Of a DNA stretch of 64,000 nt, positions 17,863-25,842 are shown in pieces. This stretch comes from Enterococcus durans NBRC 100479 = LMG 10746 (GTDB lineage Bacteria; Bacillota; Bacilli; Lactobacillales; Enterococcaceae). A program made the translations under genes and the position numbers. A model generated the notes under the pieces. The model was not told the DNA's origin, searched no databases, and saw only the letters and a list, made by a program, of their open reading frames with translations. Positions within the stretch are counted from its first letter, which is position 1. Each line of letters begins with the position of its first letter. The stretch is taken from assembly GCF_001544215.1 (NCBI RefSeq), contig NZ_BCQB01000009.1:1-64000 (forward strand), given 5' to 3'.

Positions 17863-18552
17863 TTATTTTATGTCCGCCATGTCTTCTTCCACCAAGTAGC
17901 CATCTTTCATGCGATACACACGGTCGCTCCATTTGATCATTCGCGCATCATGTGTGACCATAACAGTGGCCTTTTGTTTTTCATGCGCTTCTTTCACCAA
18001 TAATTTCACCACTTCATATGCATGGTCAGTATCAAGGCTTGCAGTTGGTTCATCTGCTAAGATCAGGCTAGGATCATTGAACAGTGCCCTAGCAATTGCT
18101 ACACGTTGTCTTTCTCCACCAGATAAGTCTTTTGGATAGCTGTCTTTCAATTCATAGATATCCAGCGATTTTAGCAACTCATCGGTCGTTGTTTCTGCTT
18201 TCTTTTGATGGCTGACCTTATCTACTAGATAAAACTGTTCTTTGACTTTTAAAAAGGGAATCAGATTGGAACTTTGAAGGATGAACCCAATTTCTTTAAA
18301 ACGGAGATCCGCCCGTTTCTTCTCTGATAGATTCAAAAACGATTGCCCGTTAATCGTGATCTCTCCTGATGTTGGATTCTGCAATCCACCCGAAATCGTC
18401 AAGAAGGTACTTTTCCCTGATCCAGAAGGTCCGATGATGCTGACAAATTCTCCTTGCTTCACTGTAAAGTTGATGTCTTTCAAGGCGGTTACTTCTGTGT
18501 GCCCTTTGCCAAATTTTTTGACAATATTTTTCATCGTTAAAATATCTTTCAT
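17863..18552 (-). CDS. hrtA: heme-efflux ABC transporter, ATP-binding subunit
   Basis: 229 residues. Walker A is GPSGSGKST near residue 40, the ABC signature is LSGGERQRVAIARAL near 142, and Walker B with the switch is LILADEPTASLD. This is the MacB/LolD-type ATPase class. It starts four bases after the permease gene stops. Together with HrtB it would export excess heme or a related amphipathic toxin from the membrane; the general alternative is an antimicrobial-peptide exporter of the same class. Confidence 0.85.
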   Translation of the reverse strand: MKDILTMKNIVKKFGKGHTEVTALKDINFTVKQGEFVSIIGPSGSGKSTFLTISGGLQNPTSGEITINGQSFLNLSEKKRADLRFKEIGFILQSSNLIPFLKVKEQFYLVDKVSHQKKAETTTDELLKSLDIYELKDSYPKDLSGGERQRVAIARALFNDPSLILADEPTASLDTDHAYEVVKLLVKEAHEKQKATVMVTHDARMIKWSDRVYRMKDGYLVEEDMADIK

Positions 18553-18556
18553 CTTC

Positions 18557-19630
18557 TTATCCTCCTATTGCCGTGATTGGATCAACTTTTGCAATGGTCC
18601 GAACGGAAAATACGCCGCCGAGCATAGCAACTACGATCAAAACGCCACTATATAGTAGCCATTGATTCCAGAAGATCGCAAATGGCATCGCACTTGGCAA
18701 GATCAAACTAGTAAGATAAGCAAATGCTACTGCTAAGACCACACCGATGACCCCTACAATAAATGATTGAGCAATCAATGATTTTGCAATAAAAGCATTG
18801 CGGATGCCTTGTGCCTTCATCACGCCAAAAATTGCTGTCTTTTGTAAAGTGATCACGTACATAAAGATCCCTACAACTGCCGCAACGACTAAGAATAGGA
18901 AATAAACCATTGCGTTAAGTGTCATATTCTGTGCAGAGTACCCAGGTAAACTGTCAATAAATTCTGGGATCGCTAATTTTTGGAGCGTTTTAGACGCAGC
19001 ATCCTGATTTATCGTAGCCTTTTCTTTTGTCACGATGGCATTGATTGGTGCCTGACTTTCAGAAGCAAATGGCTGATCACCAAATTTCAGGTGGGTCCAA
19101 GTAGCTAAATTTGTATAAATCACTGGAGAAACAGTATAGTACGTTTCTGGGAAAATCCCAACGATCGTTAATTCCTGATCATAACTGCCAATCTTCAATT
19201 TATCTCCAACCTTATACGTATCTTCCGCCAGATTTTGAGAAATAATAATTTCATTTTCTTTGGTAAACATCTGACCTTTTGTTATTTTGGGAAGTAAAAA
19301 TGCATCATTTGTCGTTCCGAAAACAGCGACATTTTCTTTGTTTTTCCCTTTCACTGCCCCACTATATAAGCCAATCGGTGCTTTTTCTTTTGCATCGACG
19401 TGTTCAAGATCTTCTCTGGTCAATTGTGAAGCGGCAAATACTTGATTGGCATCTTCTGATAAGACGATTTCTTGGGCTCCCCAATCATCGATGGCTTTTT
19501 TGAATTCTTCGGCAAGTCCACTCGCCAGTCCTGACAGCATGAAAACGACGTACGCGATCAAAAACATAATGCCGATGATCAGACCATAGCGTAATTTCGC
19601 ATACCGCATTTCTTTCATTGCTAAAAACAT
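18557..19630 (-). CDS. hrtB: heme-efflux ABC transporter, FtsX-like permease
   Basis: 357 residues. One N-terminal membrane helix (MRYAKLRYGLIIGIMFLIAY, about residues 7-32) is followed by a large extracellular MacB-like domain and three C-terminal helices (about 238-350), the usual FtsX/HrtB layout. The N-terminal segment FMLSGLASGLAEEFK closely recalls lactococcal HrtB. The ATG at 19630 follows AGAGGAGG; the longer frame to 19651 is not used. It is the first gene of the hrtB-hrtA-tetR operon and is preceded by two operator palindromes. Confidence 0.85.
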   Translation of the reverse strand: MFLAMKEMRYAKLRYGLIIGIMFLIAYVVFMLSGLASGLAEEFKKAIDDWGAQEIVLSEDANQVFAASQLTREDLEHVDAKEKAPIGLYSGAVKGKNKENVAVFGTTNDAFLLPKITKGQMFTKENEIIISQNLAEDTYKVGDKLKIGSYDQELTIVGIFPETYYTVSPVIYTNLATWTHLKFGDQPFASESQAPINAIVTKEKATINQDAASKTLQKLAIPEFIDSLPGYSAQNMTLNAMVYFLFLVVAAVVGIFMYVITLQKTAIFGVMKAQGIRNAFIAKSLIAQSFIVGVIGVVLAVAFAYLTSLILPSAMPFAIFWNQWLLYSGVLIVVAMLGGVFSVRTIAKVDPITAIGG

Positions 19631-19661
19631 CTTTCTTCCTCCTCTAACCAATTTCTTCCAA

Positions 19662-19715
19662 GTGACGAATTGTCACTACAGATGAAAGTATATCCCTCGA
19701 GTGACATTTTGTCAC
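19662..19715 (-). promoter_or_regulatory. hrtBA promoter with two TetR-type operators
   Basis: Two copies of the palindrome AGTGAC-N5-GTCACT lie at about 19661-19677 and 19700-19716, 39 bases apart centre to centre. Each has perfect six-base arms and a different AT spacer (GAATT, ATTTT). On the minus strand GTGACA of the distal copy, a 17-base gap and TATACT form a plausible promoter, so one palindrome covers the -35 and the other lies just after the start point. This is the classic arrangement for repression by the TetR protein of the same operon. Confidence 0.8.
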
Positions 19716-19927
19716 TTGATATATTCTGAAAAAAATAAATTTTTTAGTTTTTCTCTTTTTTGAAGCCTTTCTTCCACATTTTCTGACTTCCTCCTCTTAG
19801 TCAAATAGAGTAAGATCAGAACGAATAGAAGGTATTTTATCGAATATTTATAGAAATAACGGGCTTTAAGTTTTTTTTATGGTATCCATGATAAACTTGA
19901 GAAGACCAACTATAATGAGGTGAACGA

Positions 19928-20602
19928 ATGATAAAATTACTAATAGTCGAAGATGATCGTGTATTATCTGACAACATCAAAGAAATTCTTTCAGGCATTG
20001 GCGATATCACACAAGTATATGATGGCAGTGAGGGACTTTATGAATTAGAAAGTGGCGTCTATGATCTAGCTATCCTTGATTTGATGGTGCCTGAAATGGA
20101 TGGTTACGAAGTATTAGCACTTGCCAGAAAGGCAAAAATAAAGACCCCAGTTTTGATTTTGACTGCTAAAGATGGCTTAGAAGATAAGATCCAAGGCTTT
20201 GAACGCGGCGCAGACGATTATTTGACTAAACCTTTTTACCGTGAAGAGTTGCTCATGCGGACCAAAGCTCTACTAAAACGGTCGTTAGGCCTCTTCGACG
20301 AAAATACGTTTGAATACAAAGGAATGATTTGTGATCTACACAAGAATACTGTCACTTTTGCTGAAACGGTTTTGCCAATCCAAGGAAAAGAATTTGAACT
20401 ACTTGTTTACTTTTTACAAAACCAGCGGATCATTCTTACCAAAGAACAGATCTTTGACCGAATCTGGGGATTTGATTCGGATACGACGATCACTGTCGTT
20501 GAGGTCTACATGAGTAATTTACGTAAACATCTGCGTCAGACAGGACTCGATAAAGAAATCAGAACATTACGGAATGTCGGTTATATCATGCAAGGAGAGT
20601 GA
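19928..20602 (+). CDS. ciaR: OmpR-family response regulator, CiaR-like
   Basis: 224 residues. The receiver domain (about 1-120) has the acidic pair EDD, the phospho-acceptor Asp in LAILDLMVPEMDGYEV and the Lys in DDYLTKPFYREEL; the C-terminal winged helix has IFDRIWGFDSDTTITVVEVY. That last segment and DDYLTKPFY are strikingly like streptococcal CiaR, which governs envelope stress, competence and beta-lactam tolerance. The function in this organism is inferred. It is divergent from hrtB and followed directly by its kinase. Confidence 0.85.
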   Translation: MIKLLIVEDDRVLSDNIKEILSGIGDITQVYDGSEGLYELESGVYDLAILDLMVPEMDGYEVLALARKAKIKTPVLILTAKDGLEDKIQGFERGADDYLTKPFYREELLMRTKALLKRSLGLFDENTFEYKGMICDLHKNTVTFAETVLPIQGKEFELLVYFLQNQRIILTKEQIFDRIWGFDSDTTITVVEVYMSNLRKHLRQTGLDKEIRTLRNVGYIMQGE

Positions 20603-20606
20603 TTTG

Positions 20607-21929
20607 ATGAACGGGAGTATCTCTCGAAAACAGCGTAGGCGCTTTTTTTTAGCCAACGTCACAGCTTTTGCCCTGATTTTCTTTTTATTAGGTTTGATCA
20701 TGCTCCAAGTCTTGAACCAATCCGCCTATCGAGAAACGGATCTTTCACTGGAAAAAATAGAGCCCGACTCTCGAATGGTCCAACTTGAAATTGCCCGTTA
20801 TCAACAAGGCAATCCTTTTTTGAATGTCTCCCCTCCTGGACAGGAAAATTCGTCGCAGCAATTAGGACCTATAGGGGATCGTTTCAACACACAGATCGTT
20901 CTCTGGTCTTCTTCTGGTGACATCCTAAATAAAGATGCTATAGGGGGCCGATTCAACCAGCTGGAAGAATTGAAGCTCGACACGAAAAATCTCGGTACGA
21001 TCCAGTCTATCGACCTAAAATCAGAAGGTTCGGAAGCACCGTTATCTTTTCGTTCAGTGACCCAAAAAGCGAGTTCAGATCAAGGAGAAGTAGCCTATAT
21101 CCAAGTGCTCTCCAATACGAATCAGATCAAGAATTCACTCGCTAATTTTCGAACGATCATGATTGCTTGCATGGTGTTTTTTTGGCTGATCTCGATCGCT
21201 ATCAGTTATTACTTATCAAATTTAAGTATGCGCCCTATCTTGGCATCATGGCGCCGTCAAAAAGAATTCGTAGAAAATGCTTCCCACGAATTAAGAACAC
21301 CTTTGACGATCATTCAAAATAGTTTAGAACATCTTTTTACGAAGCCAGATCACACGATCCTAGATGAATCGGAAAGTATTGCGCAAGCACTTGCTGAAAC
21401 ACGGCGACTTACAGGACTGACCTCTGATCTATTGACGATTGCCCGAAATGACTCAGATGAACGAACGATTGACAAAACGATGATCCAGTCTACAACATTT
21501 TTAACCGAACTAGTCAAACCATTTGCAGAAATGGCAAAAATCGATGAAAAAAGTTTCACCTGTGAGTTAGGTAAAGATACGAACGTGCAAGTGGATGCTA
21601 AAAAGATCCATCAGGTACTAGTGATCCTTTTGGACAATGCGCTAAAATATACGCAAGCTGGCGATCAGATCATCCTTACTTCCAGTACGACACACAAAGA
21701 CTGGACGATCCATGTGATCAACACTGGTCCTTCTATCAGCAATCAAGAGAAACAACGGATCTTTGAACGTTTCTACCGTGAAGATCACTCACGGTCTAAA
21801 GGAACTGGTGGATACGGACTGGGCCTTGCTATTGCTAAACAGATCGTTGAACAACACCAAGGTGAACTGACAGTTGCAGATTATCAGCCACGCGGAGTCG
21901 ATTTTAAAGTTCAGCTTCCCATTAAATAA
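20607..21929 (+). CDS. ciaH: sensor histidine kinase, CiaH-like
   Basis: 440 residues. Two membrane helices (about 15-38 and 185-208) bracket an extracellular sensor region. The HisKA box is FVENASHELRTPLTIIQNS with the phospho-acceptor His, the ATPase domain has the N box LDNALKYTQ and the G2 box GGYGLGLAIAKQIVEQH. The ATG at 20607 follows AGGAGAG, four bases after the response regulator stop; the frame from 20574 overlaps the regulator and is rejected as the start. It should phosphorylate the CiaR-like partner. Confidence 0.85.
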   Translation: MNGSISRKQRRRFFLANVTAFALIFFLLGLIMLQVLNQSAYRETDLSLEKIEPDSRMVQLEIARYQQGNPFLNVSPPGQENSSQQLGPIGDRFNTQIVLWSSSGDILNKDAIGGRFNQLEELKLDTKNLGTIQSIDLKSEGSEAPLSFRSVTQKASSDQGEVAYIQVLSNTNQIKNSLANFRTIMIACMVFFWLISIAISYYLSNLSMRPILASWRRQKEFVENASHELRTPLTIIQNSLEHLFTKPDHTILDESESIAQALAETRRLTGLTSDLLTIARNDSDERTIDKTMIQSTTFLTELVKPFAEMAKIDEKSFTCELGKDTNVQVDAKKIHQVLVILLDNALKYTQAGDQIILTSSTTHKDWTIHVINTGPSISNQEKQRIFERFYREDHSRSKGTGGYGLGLAIAKQIVEQHQGELTVADYQPRGVDFKVQLPIK

Positions 21930-21956
21930 CCCGATTTCTATTCGTACAGAGCCAAC

Positions 21957-22033
21957 GAGGTCGAGACAAAAGTGTTTCTTACTTTTGTCCCACGCTCGTT
22001 TTTTTTTGAAATTTCCGAAAAACCTGACTTTTT
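21957..22033. repeat. partial copy of the dispersed GGGACA repeat, likely also terminator
   Basis: It starts GAGGTCGAGACAAAAGTG, folds as GACAAAAGTG-TTTCTT-ACTTTTGTC, continues TGTCCCACGCTC and a T run, and ends with part of the variant core. Placed 28 bases after the histidine kinase stop, it has the form of a rho-independent terminator. Confidence 0.75.
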
Positions 22034-22154
22034 ATTTATTTTTTGGCAGAATTGAGATTTAAACTAGTAAGCTTACAAATGGTTTAAGTCTTTTATAACT
22101 GGGGAAAAAAGTAAAAATAAGGTACAATATTATTAAAGAAACGGAGGTGTTTTC

Positions 22155-23198
22155 ATGGATCAGAAAACAAGGAAAAATATTCAAGAAAAGCTAAAAAAAC
22201 GTACGATGCAGCTGCCTCCTATCTTCCAGGAATTTTTAAAGGAAAATCAAAAGACGTTGTCATTGAGCAGCCGTTATGAATACGCAAAAGACTTCCATTT
22301 ATTTTCAGATTACTTAAGAGATACCTATGCAGAAGATGTGACCGATCAGCTGATCATCCATTTAGAAAAAAGGGACTATTTGAATTTCTTACAGAAAGTC
22401 TATCGTCATACTCGTTCTTTTCAAACAACCGCTGAACAAGAAACGAATCAGCAATTCAAAAACGGTTATTATGGATTATCTAGAAAACAATATTCTTTGA
22501 ATCATTTTCTTCGTTATCTTTACCAAACAGGTCGATTAAAAAAAGAGATCTCACTTTTGGGTGAAACCTTGCCAGAAACGACATCAGCCGCGCCGCGATA
22601 TGTGGATGCTTCATTACTTGAGAACTTCGATACCCTATTTATTCCTAAAGAGGGGTTTAAAACAACAAGAGAAGCGAGTTTTGAAGAAAAAAATCGTCCA
22701 AGGAATCTAGCGATTTTAGCTGTTCTCTTTTATTGCGGACTAAAAATCCACGAAATTGTCGAATTAAAAAGAAAAAACATCGAATTAGACAAACAAATGA
22801 TCTACATCGATCGAAAGGTAAATCGGCTAGACAAAGCAGTTATTCCAAATGAAGCCCTACCTTACCTCACCCATTATCTTGAACTTACTGAAAAAGATAC
22901 AACAGCCGAATCATTTGTTTTTCGTTCCTCTCATGATCAGCAGATCTCTCCGCGAACGATACGACAAATCTTAAGTAAAGTTACAATAGCGAACAACCTA
23001 TCGCCTGAGTTATGCAGAAAAACCTTTGGCTATTACGTTGGTCTTTATTTGGATGATTTAGATACTGTCAATTATTTATATGGAAATCGTTACCTTAGTC
23101 CTCATTCCTTTGAGGAAATCAGTAAAAAAATGCGTGAGTTTTCGTATAGAGAATTTGCGAAAGAAACACGGAGGAACAATGACTCCCTAACGATATAA
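22155..23198 (+). CDS. tyrosine-recombinase-fold protein (XerS-like) lacking catalytic residues
   Basis: 347 residues with ATG behind GGAGGTG. An N-terminal SAM-like core-binding domain (about 15-130) and a C-terminal catalytic-type domain (about 170-330) follow the XerS plan. The usual box I Arg in GLR is Lys in FYCGLKIHEIVEL, the usual HxxR is ExxR in LSPELCRKTFGYYV, and no GH...Y box is found before the C-terminus (only NRYLSPHSFEEI lies there). The strand-exchange chemistry should therefore be absent. It may bind DNA as an architectural or regulatory relative. No attachment sites or phage genes are nearby, so it is not evidence of an integrated element. Confidence 0.75.
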   Translation: MDQKTRKNIQEKLKKRTMQLPPIFQEFLKENQKTLSLSSRYEYAKDFHLFSDYLRDTYAEDVTDQLIIHLEKRDYLNFLQKVYRHTRSFQTTAEQETNQQFKNGYYGLSRKQYSLNHFLRYLYQTGRLKKEISLLGETLPETTSAAPRYVDASLLENFDTLFIPKEGFKTTREASFEEKNRPRNLAILAVLFYCGLKIHEIVELKRKNIELDKQMIYIDRKVNRLDKAVIPNEALPYLTHYLELTEKDTTAESFVFRSSHDQQISPRTIRQILSKVTIANNLSPELCRKTFGYYVGLYLDDLDTVNYLYGNRYLSPHSFEEISKKMREFSYREFAKETRRNNDSLTI

Positions 23199-23207
23199 AT
23201 TCATGTT

Positions 23208-23256
23208 CGATCAAAAATTCGTCACCGCATGAGTAGTTGGCGAATTTTTGATCGTT
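23208..23256. terminator. bidirectional terminator
   Basis: GATCAAAAATTCG and CGAATTTTTGATC are perfect 13-base arms around a 19-base loop. It separates the convergent XerS-like and ArsD-like genes and overlaps the end of the latter. Confidence 0.7.
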
Positions 23257-23575
23257 ATCCTTTCTGAACACTTATCCCGATATCAGTGATTTTTTCTAAT
23301 TCTTCGACGGTAAAATAAGCCCCAGTTTTTATAATTTCATCATCAATGACCACAATCGGTAAACTTTCCAGATCTTTTGTTTCCAACAAAGAAAGAATTT
23401 TAGGATTACTAATAAAAGGCAAGATAGAGTCATTTAAAAAATATAGATTCGTTTCTATCTGTTTACTTTTTGTCCGATTATAAAATTCCTTTAACATCGT
23501 ATCCTCGTGTAATGATTGAAAAACAAAAAGATTTTCATCATTGTTTCTATTTAAAGCATAGTAAGAAATAATCAT
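23255..23575 (-). CDS. ArsD-like thioredoxin-fold protein without the metal-binding cysteines
   Basis: 106 residues. The C-terminal half with LLETKDLESLPIVVIDDEIIKTGAYFTVEEL closely follows the ArsD family pattern (core LESLPIVVIDDEIIKTG). ArsD proteins are arsenic chaperones and weak repressors that use an N-terminal cysteine pair; here there is no Cys at all in the protein. There are no arsA, arsB or arsR genes beside it. It starts with an ATGA overlap with a decayed upstream gene. It may be a relic or a family member with another role. Confidence 0.6.
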   Translation of the reverse strand: MIISYYALNRNNDENLFVFQSLHEDTMLKEFYNRTKSKQIETNLYFLNDSILPFISNPKILSLLETKDLESLPIVVIDDEIIKTGAYFTVEELEKITDIGISVQKG

Positions 23576-23799
23576 TTTGTCGATCCTCCTGCCGTATAAG
23601 AAACTGATCCTACATCAAACATGTCATAGACTTGCATAGCTAATTTCACACTGTAATACTGCCTCTTTCCAGTTGAAGTGTTGTCTTTGATTCCTCACCT
23701 GTTTGTTCGACAATTGTGCTATCTTTAATCATGTTTCCAGAAATCCCAATGCCAATAAGAGAAACTACCAAAATAAAAATAGACTAAAAAATTTTTCAT
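23572..23799 (-). pseudogene. decayed small membrane-anchored protein gene
   Basis: Read on the minus strand, an ATG at 23799 is followed in shifting frames by a hydrophobic segment IFILVVSLIGIGISG, a hydrophilic stretch NMIKDSTIVEQTGE and a C-terminal piece YYSVKLAMQVYDMFDVGSV ending at a TGA that overlaps the ArsD-like start. At least two indels are needed to make one frame of about 75 residues. The translational coupling suggests it once formed an operon with the ArsD-like gene. No family is recognised. Confidence 0.4.
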
Positions 23800-24218
23800 C
23801 GCTTTTTCCCATTGCTTTTTTAAAGAAAGCGCCCTTTCAATTTCACTATATATCTTATTCTAAAAATGTATACTGTTATTCCAAGAACGACGTTATTTTT
23901 AGTTCCATTTTTGATACTTCTTAGGTTTGTATGTTGCTACATATATTTTGATTCTCCTTCCTTTAATAACTCCCCTAAGATACTCTCGCAATCTCGCCAA
24001 TTGCAATAAACATCTTGGACATTTTAAGTTTGCACACTCTGAAAATTTATCAGAGTACATGTAAAGTATCAAACATCTGACAAAAAATTCACAAAGTTAT
24101 CTATTTTTTATTTGGTATTTATGCTAAGATTGTAGCTGTATTTGGAAAGTAAGTGATTATTTTCACATAATGAATTTGCTTTCCATCTTGTATACTAAAG
24201 AAAAATGGAGTATGACCT
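23800..24218. other. non-coding stretch before the acyl-adenylate ligase gene
   Basis: AT-rich with no supported gene on either strand. It should contain the promoter of the plus-strand ligase, but no -35/-10 pair stands out clearly enough to name. No repeat of the GGGACA family is present. Confidence 0.35.
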
Positions 24219-25742
24219 ATGGAAACTGTTGCTTATTCACCACTAAATCTTTTTTCAAATTTCCAAGACGCAGCAAATCAAACACCAGATGCTGCAATCA
24301 TCTTTGATCAGCCTCTTTCCGCTTTTCCCGAACTTGGTTTTAAAAGCACTTACAGCGACACCTGTGCTCGTGTATTGACTCGTGCATATCAACTGGCTTC
24401 TCTTGGAGTTGGTCTTGGGGATAAGATCATGATCTATAAAAGTTCTGCTTTCGACACTTATTTACTTGCTGTCGCTTCTGCTTATTTAGGTGCGATACCT
24501 GTAATGACTTCGTACCATTTACCAACGGCGACGATGGAAGTCTTTGTTGATCGTTTAGAAGATCCTTTTATCTTGTTCGATGAAGAAACAGCCGGACGTG
24601 TCGCGGGTATCACGAATGGAACAAAAGCAAAACAAATCTCTGTTACTCAATTACTGGAACAAACTGCTGAATCAGTAGAACAAAAACAATTATCCGATGA
24701 CGAGATTTCTTACATGACCCATACTTCAGGAACTACGGGTATTCCTAAATTGATCTGCCATTCAGCTAATTCAATGGGCTGGCGAACAACATGGCAAAAA
24801 ACAGTCTTCACTAAAATTGCAGAAAAGAAATTAGTGGCTTTTCACATCTCCCCTGTTCATTCTCGTTTCAATATCGGGATTTCTTCTTTGATGGCTATGG
24901 GCTTCCCAATGATGCCTTTGGCGAATCCTCAAGGTGAACATGTGGTATCGATGTTACAAAAATATCCGCCGATTGCTTTAGAAACGCATCCAAACAATTT
25001 TGTTCAATGGAGTTTTACCGCAAAAGAACATCCTGAAGCATTTGCTGGTATAAGATACTACCACTCTACTTTTGATGCAATCAATAATCAAACGATGGAA
25101 ACATTCCTGGATACTTCTGATACGAAGGATGCTCTATTCTTACAAGTCTATGGCCAAAGCGAATGTGGACCGATGATCCTTAAAGCGCATACACTTGAAA
25201 GCTTGCAGACAAGTAACGCCAGAGATATGGGTGTGGGATTAGGTGAGTTGACAAAAGCGCGTATCACAGATGAAAGTGGCGAAGTTGTCCCTGTAAATAC
25301 GGATGGACATATCCAGCTTTTATCTAAAGGCCGGGCGTTGACCTACTATAAAGAAGACCAACGTTTCCAAGAAAATGTTTATGGCGCTTGGTGGGATAGC
25401 GGAGATTATGGCAGTATGGATGAAAATGGCCATTTATACTTAAAAGATCGGCAAGTCGATTTGATCGATACGATCAATAGCAATCTAGCCATTGAAGATT
25501 TTTTACTAGATTCCCTAGACTTTCTAGCAGAAGTTGTGATCGTACGGGATAAAGAAAATGCACCACAACCTATCATTGCTTTAGCACCAAAACAAGCAAT
25601 GGATTGGGATCGTTGGTGGAATCAAGTACATGAGTTGCCACGTTTAAATAAACCAATCATCATGGACTATGACGAAATTCCTCGGACAGCGACGATGAAA
25701 GTCCAACGGTTGCAAATCGAAAAAGACTTGAAAGCACAATAA
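24219..25742 (+). CDS. AMP-binding acyl/aryl-CoA ligase-like enzyme
   Basis: 507 residues of the class I adenylate-forming superfamily, which activates a carboxylic acid with ATP. The P-loop is THTSGTTGIPKLI near residues 170-182, the A5-type motif is YGQSECGPM, the A7 motif is WWDSGDYGSMDENGHLYLKDRQ and the catalytic Lys is expected in PRTATMKVQRLQ near the C-terminus. It is a single gene with its own terminator and no carrier protein, thiolase or peptide synthetase genes nearby, so the substrate (fatty, aromatic or amino acid) cannot be named. Moderate similarity to long-chain acyl-CoA synthetases is the default reading. Confidence 0.8.
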   Translation: METVAYSPLNLFSNFQDAANQTPDAAIIFDQPLSAFPELGFKSTYSDTCARVLTRAYQLASLGVGLGDKIMIYKSSAFDTYLLAVASAYLGAIPVMTSYHLPTATMEVFVDRLEDPFILFDEETAGRVAGITNGTKAKQISVTQLLEQTAESVEQKQLSDDEISYMTHTSGTTGIPKLICHSANSMGWRTTWQKTVFTKIAEKKLVAFHISPVHSRFNIGISSLMAMGFPMMPLANPQGEHVVSMLQKYPPIALETHPNNFVQWSFTAKEHPEAFAGIRYYHSTFDAINNQTMETFLDTSDTKDALFLQVYGQSECGPMILKAHTLESLQTSNARDMGVGLGELTKARITDESGEVVPVNTDGHIQLLSKGRALTYYKEDQRFQENVYGAWWDSGDYGSMDENGHLYLKDRQVDLIDTINSNLAIEDFLLDSLDFLAEVVIVRDKENAPQPIIALAPKQAMDWDRWWNQVHELPRLNKPIIMDYDEIPRTATMKVQRLQIEKDLKAQ

Positions 25743-25757
25743 AAGAAACAAAGATCA

Positions 25758-25808
25758 AAAAAGGAGTTATGCCAGAAGTGATCCGCTTCTAGGTATAACT
25801 TCTTTTCT
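25758..25808. terminator. terminator of the ligase gene
   Basis: GGAGTTATGCC and GGTATAACTTC flank the inner stem GAAGTGATCCGCTTC, with a T-rich run behind on the plus strand and an A run in front. It also lies at the end of the convergent minus-strand gene at 25843. Confidence 0.7.
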
Positions 25809-25842
25809 TGTTGGTACATATAGTTTGTAACTATTGAAAAAC

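Noticed and set aside
19800-19927. CiaR-type direct repeat before the response regulator gene
   Set aside because: Only a single TTTAAG is present near 19865 without a properly spaced second copy.
22155-23198. Evidence for an integrated phage or genomic island from the recombinase-like gene
   Set aside because: The protein lacks catalytic residues, no tRNA or direct repeats flank it, and no phage genes are nearby.
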